This document shows, piece by piece, positions 1-7,200 of a stretch of DNA of 10,960 nucleotides (position 1 is the stretch's first letter; each line of letters begins with the position of its first letter). The notes under the pieces were generated by a model. That model did not search any database and had not been told where the DNA came from. It worked only from the letters and a program-made list of their open reading frames with translations. The position numbers and the translations under genes are program-made. The stretch spans positions 1 to 10,960 of the forward strand of contig NZ_JAUMTY010000059.1 in the NCBI RefSeq assembly GCF_030530965.1. Reading direction: 5' to 3'. This stretch comes from Corynebacterium sp. Its GTDB lineage: Bacteria > Actinomycetota > Actinomycetes > Mycobacteriales > Mycobacteriaceae.

Positions 1-209
1 ACGATGCGAAGAAATGGCTGGCCAAGCGCGGTTACGACCCCGCGTACGGTGCCCGCCCACTGCGTCGGTTAGTGCAGCAAGCCATTGGCGACGAACTGGC
101 GAAGGAACTCCTCGCCGGGGATGTTCGCGACGGCGACGTTGTCGAGGTCACGGTGGCTGAGGGCGGAGACAAACTCGAGGTCCACGGCGGTGGCGTGTCG
201 ACGCTGTAA
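1..209 (+). CDS. clpB: ClpB disaggregase, C-terminal end (partial)
   Basis: This is the final 68 codons of an AAA+ chaperone of the ClpB/Hsp104 type, read in the frame starting at base 3 and ending at TAA 207-209. The conserved stretch RGYDPAYGARPLRRLVQQAI is the typical C-terminal small domain that follows the second ATPase module, and the tail after it (AKELLAGDVRDGDVVEV) is the usual hexamer-packing end. In known ClpB proteins this domain stabilises the ring that threads aggregated proteins together with DnaK. The ATPase motifs lie upstream of the window, so ClpB rather than ClpC is chosen from the form of the tail. A hairpin at 224-253 follows the stop closely. The downstream operon is convergent. 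Confidence 0.9.
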   Translation, partial: DAKKWLAKRGYDPAYGARPLRRLVQQAIGDELAKELLAGDVRDGDVVEVTVAEGGDKLEVHGGGVSTL

Positions 210-223
210 GTGAGAATTTTTAG

Positions 224-253
224 AGCCCTTCCGGAGTGGTGTCCGGGAGGGCT
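224..253. terminator. Hairpin between convergent clpB and ABC operon
   Basis: A 12 bp stem (224-235 pairing with 242-253, one G-U wobble) encloses the six-base loop GTGGTG. It starts 14 bases after the clpB stop and, on the other strand, 17 bases after the stop of the membrane protein. The position suggests a shared bidirectional terminator. The T tract is weak on both sides (ATTCGGGTTT on +, CTAAAAATTC on -), so termination efficiency is uncertain. Confidence 0.7.
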
Positions 254-270
254 ATTCGGGTTTCATGGCA

Positions 271-1959
271 TTACTTGCCGTTAAGACAATGCTGGAGTTG
301 GATGAGGTCTTCTTCAGGTGGCGGAGGATTGTCCGGACTCCCTGGAGCGGGAGCAGCTAGATAGAGCGCTGAACTCGCCTGCACATTCTTGCAGGAGTTC
401 GCTATCGTTTGGCCAAGTTCGGAGGAAATATCCGTGCTCGGCAACGCTCGGGGGACTGTGAGTGAGCGTTTGCGGTAGAGACCAAACTTAGCCATCGGGC
501 TATCCGAGGGAGCGAAGGCATTATCGACCAAGTACAAAGTCTGCGGAAGGTATTGCTTGGCCGGTGCATCAGCATACAGATCACTTAGTGTGCGTGCCGC
601 TGCATGTAGAAACGGTGCATTCGTTTCGCTTGAACAAACTTGGCGATTGAGCTCTGGAATTGATGTACAAGCAGTCAGTTTGTCCCGTCGGTCGGTGGAA
701 ACGTGATCAACCTGACTATGTCCCGCTATGAGCACGATGAGGGTGAGGATAAAAGCGACAGAGGGGACCCAAATCCCTTTGCGCTTATGACCAATTGCGA
801 CGCCGGTTAGTGCTAATACGGCGACAATGATAAGGAAAGCGCCAATAGTTGTTGCTGCTGAACTTGTCCCGGCGACAACAACGGATGAAGAGACATCATG
901 TGAAATAAGGAACCAGCTATTGGCGGCCAGAGCGATGACACTGACTGTGATAATAGGGATGAGAACAGCGGTAGTTACGGAAAGCGCTGGTTTTTTAAGG
1001 AGTGCGATGGTGGGGTAGTTACTTAGTTTCTCCCAGACTGCGATCCCAGTGCGCCAGCGAGTTTGCCCCATAAAAGTTCCCACAGCCATAGCTACGGAAC
1101 CGAAAACAAAAATTCCATTGAGACACGTGGAGGCTAATTCAGCTGGGCTGCCGCCCCAATTCTTTTTATCCTGGAGCAGGTAATACGAATAACTTATAGT
1201 TATAAGCAAACCGATGGCGATTTGTTGTGTAATTCGTCGCCACCCGCGAGCTCGTAATTGTGCGACAGGGATAGCATCTCCACGATAGACAGTGGAGCGG
1301 CTAAAAATATTGGACTGCCGGTTAGCATGAAAACGACCCCGACCGACAGTGTCCTGACGTAAATATATGACGCTTAAAAGGATAAAACTTCCTAGGCAGA
1401 GGGGAATGCTCAGATCGGTAGTGCCATCCGAGTAGAAAGCCCCAGGGCTTCGCAAAGCGCCATATACGGTGTCCCAAACAGTTGGATACTGTGGCCAGGA
1501 AAATAGCATGGATCCCGCTGCTGCGATGAGTGGGAGAATCCATATCCGAGTTTGTCCTAGAAGTTCGCGCCCAAGCAATCCGAGTGCGAGAAAACCAAGG
1601 ATATTTCGAAATATGGCAACAAATCCAAAATCCGTGAGATTAGTGGGATAACAGGCGATCGAGACAATAGCTCCGGTAATAACGGCAGATCCCAACAGAA
1701 TAAGTCGACGCCGGATGAGTGGTCGTGGAGCACATAGATCAGGTTTTGTCTCGTGACTGAAGATGAATACTAAAGGCAGGCTTGCAATGAAACTCAGCCA
1801 CAATGGTTCAATTTCAATGGTGCCGCCGTTAGACTCCAGGGTTAGAAGGATAGCCATTCGCAGCGCGAGCGTAGACACCACGGCGATAACAATATTGTGT
1901 GGTAGCCGATGAAAACGTGCCCATAACCACCAGCCTGGTGTTTTTCGTTGCAGTACCAT
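271..1959 (-). CDS. ABC transporter membrane protein with outside domain
   Basis: A 562-residue polytopic protein, the likely permease partner of the ATPase encoded just upstream. By eye there are about 10-11 hydrophobic segments, near residues 20-40, 51-68, 85-103, 113-134, 138-155, 183-201, 243-263, 276-297, 327-352, 362-389 and 396-414. After the last one comes a soluble region of about 147 residues (415-562), probably outside the membrane, with cysteines at 431, 442, 523 and 558 and a Pro-rich stretch near 543-548. The start ATG is 3 bases after the ATPase stop and has AGGTGAG upstream, so the two are translationally linked. The C-xn-VC arrangement at the start of the soluble part resembles what I recall from large ABC-2-like permeases of streptomycetes; this is from memory and not tested. 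Substrate unknown. GC content is lower than in neighbouring genes (28/60 in bases 1561-1620, 29/60 in 1801-1860). Confidence 0.8.
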   Translation of the reverse strand: MVLQRKTPGWWLWARFHRLPHNIVIAVVSTLALRMAILLTLESNGGTIEIEPLWLSFIASLPLVFIFSHETKPDLCAPRPLIRRRLILLGSAVITGAIVSIACYPTNLTDFGFVAIFRNILGFLALGLLGRELLGQTRIWILPLIAAAGSMLFSWPQYPTVWDTVYGALRSPGAFYSDGTTDLSIPLCLGSFILLSVIYLRQDTVGRGRFHANRQSNIFSRSTVYRGDAIPVAQLRARGWRRITQQIAIGLLITISYSYYLLQDKKNWGGSPAELASTCLNGIFVFGSVAMAVGTFMGQTRWRTGIAVWEKLSNYPTIALLKKPALSVTTAVLIPIITVSVIALAANSWFLISHDVSSSVVVAGTSSAATTIGAFLIIVAVLALTGVAIGHKRKGIWVPSVAFILTLIVLIAGHSQVDHVSTDRRDKLTACTSIPELNRQVCSSETNAPFLHAAARTLSDLYADAPAKQYLPQTLYLVDNAFAPSDSPMAKFGLYRKRSLTVPRALPSTDISSELGQTIANSCKNVQASSALYLAAPAPGSPDNPPPPEEDLIQLQHCLNGK

Positions 1960-1962
1960 GAG

Positions 1963-2697
1963 CTAGCGCTCACCTACTAGGTCTAGGTATTGGGCTTTCA
2001 GCTCGGGAAGCTGGCGGGTATGGCAAAACTCATCCCACCCTCCAGAGAACATAAAGGTACCCCGGGACATGACGGTGAGGGTGTCGGCAATGTCAATAAT
2101 GTCTTCGACAATATGAGTCGAGGTAAGGACGACGGCATCTTGAGCAACAGTCGCAACGATTCTTCGAAGTGAATCGCGCTGTGCCATGTCAAGTCCGGCC
2201 GAAGCTTCATCAAGTATGAGTAGACGTGGGGAACCTACCAGTGCAGAAGCGATTCCGACGCGCCGTCTCATCCCACCGGATAGTGACGCAATGGTGGCAT
2301 CCGCTTTGTCTGATAGCTCTGTCAGATCTATCAACCGATCAACTTCGGCCGACACGTTCCCATCCGGTATTTGTTTGAGCCAGCACATATAAGCCAAATG
2401 CTCCCGGACGGTAAAACGTGATTTCGGCAGGTTCTCTTGGGGCAAATAGCCCAGAATGCGCCGCAGATCCATGCCTGTGTAGTCATTCCGATTAGCCAAA
2501 TCGGGATCATTGTCAGTAAAACGAAAACTTCCCGACGAAGGCTTTCGCAACGTAGCGATTACCTCAAGCAGTGAAGATTTACCCGCACCATTGGGGCCCA
2601 GCAGAGCATGAACACCAGCTCCCAAAACTAGATTGGCATCCTGCACCGCCACCGTGGAGCCGTATTTCACGGTCACATTGTCGATGCATAAATGCAT
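1963..2697 (-). CDS. ABC transporter ATP-binding protein
   Basis: A complete 244-residue nucleotide-binding subunit that would hydrolyse ATP on the cytoplasmic side to drive the adjacent membrane protein. All motifs are present: Walker A GPNGAGKS at 34-41, Q-loop Gln87 in LGYLPQEN, signature LSGGM at 139-143, Walker B LLILDE at 159-164 with the catalytic Glu164, D-loop SAGLD at 166-170, and switch His195. The LGYLPQEN and LTSTHIVEDI wording fits the ABC-2 export-type (CcmA-like) subfamily of ATPases rather than importers; no solute-binding protein gene is nearby. The ATG at 2697 has AGGGAG upstream. It is the first gene of a two-gene operon. A role in export or in self-protection against a peptide is possible, but no precursor peptide or immunity gene is visible in the window. 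Confidence 0.93.
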   Translation of the reverse strand: MHLCIDNVTVKYGSTVAVQDANLVLGAGVHALLGPNGAGKSSLLEVIATLRKPSSGSFRFTDNDPDLANRNDYTGMDLRRILGYLPQENLPKSRFTVREHLAYMCWLKQIPDGNVSAEVDRLIDLTELSDKADATIASLSGGMRRRVGIASALVGSPRLLILDEASAGLDMAQRDSLRRIVATVAQDAVVLTSTHIVEDIIDIADTLTVMSRGTFMFSGGWDEFCHTRQLPELKAQYLDLVGER

Positions 2698-2741
2698 GTC
2701 AAACTCCCTTGTCTGAAGTTAATTCAGCTTTGGAAACTAAT

Positions 2742-2747
2742 ACTATA
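2742..2747 (-). promoter_or_regulatory. Possible -10 box of the ABC operon
   Basis: On the - strand these bases read TATAGT, a good -10 hexamer, 45 bases before the ATPase start codon and upstream of its AGGGAG ribosome binding site. No convincing -35 hexamer lies at the normal distance (ACACGT at 17 bases is poor), so the assignment rests on the -10 alone. Confidence 0.45.
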
Positions 2748-2780
2748 CGAAGCCTACCCTCAATACGTGTGAGCAACCGG

Positions 2781-2839
2781 ATGGCAGGTTGTTAAAGGGT
2801 AACTGTTGTCGTTACCAGGAGCATCTCACAACCTGCCAT
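2781..2839. repeat. Nested inverted repeat between divergent genes
   Basis: ATGGCAGGTTGT (2781-2792) is repeated perfectly inverted at 2828-2839. Inside it, GGTAAC (2798-2803) is matched by GTTACC (2811-2816) around a 7-base centre. The element lies between the start regions of the ABC operon and the sulfurtransferase. It could be a paired operator, a hairpin, or a remnant of a small mobile element; no target-site duplication is visible at its edges (ACCGG left, ACTGC right). Confidence 0.7.
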
Positions 2840-2863
2840 ACTGCAGTCTGGAGCTCGTCCGCA

Positions 2864-2869
2864 TAAGCT
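2864..2869 (+). promoter_or_regulatory. Possible leaderless -10 box of the sulfurtransferase
   Basis: TAAGCT fits the actinobacterial TANNNT form and ends 7 bases before the ATG at 2877. No ribosome binding site is well placed for this ATG or for the in-frame GTG at 2871. Together these suggest a leaderless transcript beginning at or next to the ATG. No clear -35 was found. Confidence 0.4.
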
Positions 2870-2876
2870 AGTGCCC

Positions 2877-3719
2877 ATGACCGTGTACGTTTCTCCAGAT
2901 ATCTTGTCCAAAGCTATCAACAAATCGAATCGTATTAGTATCTTGAGCACCCACTGGTCCAGTGGAAGCCGCACCGCGTATTCGAGGTTCGTGTCCGAAC
3001 ATATTCCGGACGCTCAGTTCTGCCCGCCAGAGTTGGCCCTCACCGGAATTCCCTCCCGCGAAGCCGGGCGTAACCCGCTTCCGAATAAAGGGATCCTGCA
3101 GGACTGGGTCTACAAGTGGGGGCTGGACAAGAAGACGCCGATCATCATTTACGGCCAGCACCACGGCATTTTCTCCGCCCGCGCCTGGTGGATTCTCAAG
3201 TGGGCCGGGTTCACCGACATTCACATTCTCGACGGGGGCCTCCAGGCGTGGGAAGACGCCGGCCACCCCGTCATCGCCGGGCCGGGGAGCCTCCCGCAGC
3301 GGTTCCGCACAGAGATCACCGTCGGCAATATGCCTACCATCGAAGCCGATGAGATCGACCAGTGGATCAAGGATGGCGGTTTCCTCCTTGATGCGCGCGA
3401 CGAGCGTCGTTTCAATGGGATTGCCGAAAAGCTGGACTTCCGCGCTGGCCACATCCCGGGTGCGATCAACATGCCGGTCCAGGACTTTTATAACGAGGAC
3501 CGGACGGTGCTGTCGCCCGACGAGATTCGGGCGCGGTTCAACAGAGCGGGAATTACCGACGGATCGAAAGTGGCTGTGTACTCCGGATCCGCGCTGCACT
3601 CCTGCGCGATGATCGCAGTGATGGAGCACGGTGGGATCGACGGTGCGACGCTGTTCACCGGTGGTTGGTCGCAGTGGGCGGGGAATCCTGAGAACCCCAT
3701 CGAGCGCTCGGGCGAATAA
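2877..3719 (+). CDS. Two-domain sulfurtransferase, active-site Cys replaced by Ser
   Basis: A 280-residue tandem-rhodanese protein of the thiosulfate/3-mercaptopyruvate sulfurtransferase family (SseA-like). The first domain contains ARAWWILKWAGF and LDGGLQAWEDAGHPV; the second contains LLDARDERRFNG, GHIPGAINMP and the closing GGWSQWAGNPENPIE. In active members the loop after the VxVY strand begins with the sulfur-carrying Cys (YCGSG-type). Here it reads VYSGSALHSC, so the expected Cys is Ser236 (Ser238 if counted from the GTG); a Cys occurs seven residues later. It may therefore be a non-catalytic or altered member. ATG 2877 is preferred because MTVYVSP resembles family N-termini and a TANNNT box sits 7 bases before it; GTG 2871 would add two residues. 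It is divergent from the ABC operon and separate from the gcv operon. Confidence 0.88.
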   Translation: MTVYVSPDILSKAINKSNRISILSTHWSSGSRTAYSRFVSEHIPDAQFCPPELALTGIPSREAGRNPLPNKGILQDWVYKWGLDKKTPIIIYGQHHGIFSARAWWILKWAGFTDIHILDGGLQAWEDAGHPVIAGPGSLPQRFRTEITVGNMPTIEADEIDQWIKDGGFLLDARDERRFNGIAEKLDFRAGHIPGAINMPVQDFYNEDRTVLSPDEIRARFNRAGITDGSKVAVYSGSALHSCAMIAVMEHGGIDGATLFTGGWSQWAGNPENPIERSGE

Positions 3720-3728
3720 GCATTGCGC

Positions 3729-3782
3729 GAGCCTGTCACCGCGCGAACCAGCCACCGGTTGAGCCCGTGACCGCCCGAACCA
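3729..3782. repeat. Imperfect 22-base direct repeat
   Basis: The 22 bases at 3729-3750 recur at 3761-3782 with 19 identities, a start-to-start spacing of 32 bases (about three helical turns). Each copy runs GAGCC-x-GT-x-ACCGC-x-CGAACCA. It lies just after the sulfurtransferase stop and about 100 bases upstream of the gcv promoter. No coding frame explains it. It may be a pair of protein-binding sites. Confidence 0.6.
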
Positions 3783-3837
3783 TGTGACGTTCGTGTAAAT
3801 ATTTCTTCCCGTCGGGGGTAACCTACCGGCGTCGTGC

Positions 3838-3867
3838 CTGGTCATTGCCTCGAAATGAGGTAACCAG
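3838..3867. other. Hairpin upstream of the gcv promoter
   Basis: CTGGT (3838-3842) pairs with ACCAG (3863-3867) and TGCCTC (3846-3851) with GAGGTA (3857-3862, one G-U), with CAT bulged on the left arm and a GAAAT loop. It ends 14 bases before the -35 box at 3882. There is no T tract, so it is not a normal terminator; it could be an operator or the 3' end of the sulfurtransferase transcript. Confidence 0.5.
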
Positions 3868-3881
3868 ATCGTGAAGTGCGC

Positions 3882-3909
3882 TCGACATGTCCGGGGTTGC
3901 GGATATAGT
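3882..3909 (+). promoter_or_regulatory. Promoter of the riboswitch-gcvPTH transcript
   Basis: TCGACA at 3882-3887 (five of six bases of TTGACA) is 16 bases from TATAGT at 3904-3909 (five of six of TATAAT). Transcription would begin near 3916, about 20 bases before the first helix of the glycine riboswitch, which is where a riboswitch promoter should be. Confidence 0.7.
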
Positions 3910-3934
3910 CGAGTGACGAACATGCCGTTACGAG

Positions 3935-4194
3935 TTGCAACGGGAGAGCTTGCTTTCCGCGCCGGGCGCATTGCGCTTCCGGCCAGAAAGTAGCGCCGTA
4001 GGAGCAAACCCTCCCCGGGAATCTCTCAGGCCCAGTACCGCTGCAATGAGGCACCACTGGAAAGAGCTGCGTATGCAGCCGCCGAAGGAGAAAAGCAGAC
4101 CGAAGCAACGCCACCTGTGGGGCTCTATACATCTGTAGGGCTCCATGCAGGGCGTTGCTAAGGCTGCCGAAGCTCTCAGGTACAGGAGACAGTG
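3935..4194 (+). ncRNA. Tandem glycine riboswitch
   Basis: Two glycine-binding aptamers lie in the leader of gcvP. Aptamer 1 spans 3935-4046: the closing helix TTGCA/TGCAA, GGGAGAG at 3942-3948, CCGTAGGAGCAAA at 3996-4008, and CTCTCAGGCC at 4023-4032. Aptamer 2 spans 4055-4194: the closing helix CACTG/CAGTG, GGAAAGAG near 4059-4066, CCGAAGGAGAAA at 4082-4093, and CTCTCAGGTACA at 4173-4184. Its internal stem is long, closed by GCAACGCC (4105-4112) pairing with GGCGTTGC (4151-4158). The two aptamers are separated by only 8 bases, as in known cooperative tandem forms. These RNAs normally switch glycine cleavage genes on when glycine is abundant, which fits the gcvPTH operon that follows. Boundaries were drawn by eye from the closing helices. 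Confidence 0.95.
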
Positions 4195-4200
4195 CGGGGG

Positions 4201-4219
4201 AGGCGACCGGTCATCGCCT
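4201..4219 (+). promoter_or_regulatory. Possible riboswitch expression-platform hairpin
   Basis: AGGCGA (4201-4206) pairs with TCGCCT (4214-4219) around a 7-base loop, immediately after aptamer 2 and 17 bases before the gcvP ATG. The left arm overlaps the purine run GGGGGAGG (4196-4203). No T tract follows, so termination is unlikely and control of ribosome access is the better guess; this is an inference. Confidence 0.4.
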
Positions 4220-4236
4220 TCGACGAATGGGAAACA

Positions 4237-7200
4237 ATGTCTCATCCACAGTCTCAGCAGCAGTCCTCCCAGCAGGCTCACCCGAAATTCGATCCGCAGA
4301 ACACGCAGGGTGCGGCCCCCGCGTCTATTAAATCCACGGCCGACCTCACCGCGCCGTTGAGTTCACCGCGCGTGTCGGCCGCGTCGTTCCCGGCGCGCCA
4401 CATCGGCCCCAACTCGTCGAGCATTCAGCAGATGCTGCAGACCTTGGGGTATTCGTCGGCACGCGAACTTGCCGAGGCAGCGTTGCCTGATTCCATCAAG
4501 AACCGGGATCTCAATCTGCCGCCGCGCCGCACCGAGCAGGACGTGTTGTCCGCGCTGCAGGTGTATGCCGATAAGAATGTTCAGAAGAAGCAGCTGATCG
4601 GCGCGGGCTATTATGACACCGTCACGCCGGCTGTGATCAGGCGAAACATTGTGGAAAACCCGGGGTGGTACACCGCGTACACCCCGTATCAGCCGGAGAT
4701 TTCGCAGGGCCGCCTGGAGGCGCTGCTGAATTTCCAAACCGCGGTGGGGGATTTAACTGGGTTTGACGTCGTTAATGCGTCTCTGCTGGATGAGGCCACT
4801 GCCGTCGCGGAGGCCGTCCAGTTGATGATCCGCGGTGGGCGTCGGCGTAAAGGTGGGGAGTCGGTCGTGCTCCTCGATAGCACTTGCCACCCGCAGGTGA
4901 TCGCGGTTGTTCGGTCGCGGGCGAAGGCTGCTGGTATTTCGCTTCGCGTATCGACGATCACCACCGACACGATTGCCGACGAGGAGAACCTTGCCGGCGT
5001 CGTTATTGCCCAGCCCGGAACGACGGGTGAGGTGCGTGACTTGAAGCCGCTGATCGACTCCGCGAAGGAGAAGAAAGCGCTGGTCACGGTGGATTGTGAC
5101 CTTCTGGCGCAGACGCTTCTGGCATCGCCGGGTGAGCTCGGTGCGGACATCGCGGTGGGGTCTGCGCAACGCTTCGGTGTGCCGCTCTTCTTTGGTGGGC
5201 CCCATGCGGCGTTTATGGCTGTGACGACCTCGCTGACCAGGAAGTTGCCGGGCCGCATCGTCGGTGTGTCGAAGGATGAAGAGGGGACTCCCGCGTATCG
5301 CTTGGCCCTGCAGACCCGCGAGCAACATATTCGACGCGACCGCGCGACCTCTAATATCTGCACGGCGCAAGCGCTGTTGGCTGTTGTGGCCGGCATGTAC
5401 GCCGTGTGGCATGGGCCGGATGGGTTGAAAGAGATCGCTGGCCGTATTCACGCGCATGCTGCTGCGCTGGCCGACGCCGTCGTCGCAGCTGGTCTTCGCA
5501 TTGAGCATGACACGTTCTTTGACACTGTGACCGTGAAGCACAGCACTGATAATGCAGCGCGTATTGCTGTCGCGCGGGCCCATGAAGAGGGCTTTAACCT
5601 GCGAGAACTCGGTGGCCGGCTGGTTGGCATTTCTATCGGCGAATCCACGACTGACACAGATATTCGTCAGTTGGCTGCGATTTTGATCAGCGCTGAGGGG
5701 CGCGATAGTGGTTCCGGGCCCGATAGTTTGGATGAAGTGCGTGAGCTCACCGCGGGCCTGCCGGGTGATCACCGCGATGTGGCGACGGTCGGAACAGCGC
5801 ACCTGCCTGCGGATCTTCTCCGTCGCGATGAAATTTTGACGCATCCGATCTTCCACGCCATTACCTCAGAAACCGAAATGATGAGGTATCTGCGGATGCT
5901 TTCCGACCGCGACCTCGCCCTCGACCGCACCATGATCCCGCTGGGGTCGTGCACGATGAAGCTGAACTCTGCAGTAGAGATGGAGCCGATCACGTGGCCG
6001 GGCTTTGCCTCGATTCACCCCATGGCTCCCGACGATCAGACGGCGGGGTGGCGTGAACTTATCCACGATCTACAGGACAGCTTGGCCGAGATGACCGGCT
6101 ACGCGGCTGTCAGCGTGCAGCCCAACGCGGGATCCCAGGGTGAATTCGCTGGTCTGCTGGCTATTCGCCGCTACCACCAGTCGCGCGGTGACAATGAGCG
6201 CACCATCTGCCTGATCCCGGAGTCCGCCCACGGCACCAACGCGGCGTCGGCGGCATTGGCTGGGTTGAAAGTTGTCGCGGTGAAATCCCGCGACGACGGT
6301 TCCATCGATCTTGATGACCTGGACGCGAAGCTGGAGAAGCAAGGCGACAAAGTTGCCGCCATCATGATCACGTACCCCTCCACCCACGGCGTCTACGAAG
6401 AACATGTTCGCGACGTGTGCGATAAGGTCCACGCGGCCGGTGCGCAGGTGTACATCGACGGCGCCAACCTCAACGCGCTGGTCGGCCTGGCAAAGCCCGG
6501 GCAATTCGGTGGCGACGTCAGCCACCTTAACCTGCACAAGACCTTCACCATTCCTCATGGTGGCGGTGGTCCCGGCGTCGGCCCGCTGTGTGTTGCTGAA
6601 CACCTGGTTCCCTTCCTGCCGGCTGATCCGATGGAAACGACAAGTGACGACGCGGAGCGCCCCGGTGATGGTGCGGAAGGCTCCTCAGCCAGCGCAGAAG
6701 GCTCCGATGATGCCGCGTCCGAGGCACACGGCGTTCCGATTGCCGGTGCTACCTATGGTTCCGCCGGCGTCGTCCCGATCTCCTGGGCATACATCGCGCT
6801 GATGGGTGGCGACGGCCTGGCAGCGGCGTCGGAAATGGCCCTGGTGAATGCTAACTACATCTCTCACCAGCTCGCCGACGATTTCCCGACCCTGTACACG
6901 GGCAAGAACGGTTTGGTTGCGCACGAATGCATCCTTGACCTGCGTGAAATCACGAAACGCTCGGGTATCACCGCGGAGGACGTCTCTAAGCGGCTCATGG
7001 ACTTCGGCTTCCACGCGCCGACCCTGGCCTTCCCCGTGCCTGGGACTCTCATGGTGGAGCCCACCGAGAGCGAGGACAAGGGCGAACTCGATCGCTTCAT
7101 CGAAGCGATGCGCACGATCCGTCGCGAAATTGATGAGGTGATTGACGGCACCGTCGCCGAGGAAGATTCCGTGATCCGCCACGCCCCCTATACGGCCTGG

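Noticed and set aside
2781..2839. Inverted repeat read as an insertion sequence or CRISPR unit
   Set aside because: There is no transposase, no target duplication and only one copy in the window, so it is listed only as an inverted repeat.
2868..4007. A 379-residue open frame on the - strand opposite the sulfurtransferase and the riboswitch
   Set aside because: It is antisense to a well-supported gene and to the riboswitch, is rich in Arg, Pro and Gly as expected of a high-GC shadow frame, and shows no family motif.
3935..4138. A 67-residue open frame on the + strand within the riboswitch
   Set aside because: The conserved aptamer elements explain this sequence as structured RNA.
4192..4236. 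GTG 4192 as the gcvP start
   Set aside because: It lies in the closing helix of the second glycine aptamer, and the 15 added residues resemble no P-protein N-terminus.
4753..5856. A 367-residue open frame on the - strand inside gcvP
   Set aside because: Antisense to conserved gcvP coding sequence, Arg/His-rich composition and no recognisable domain.
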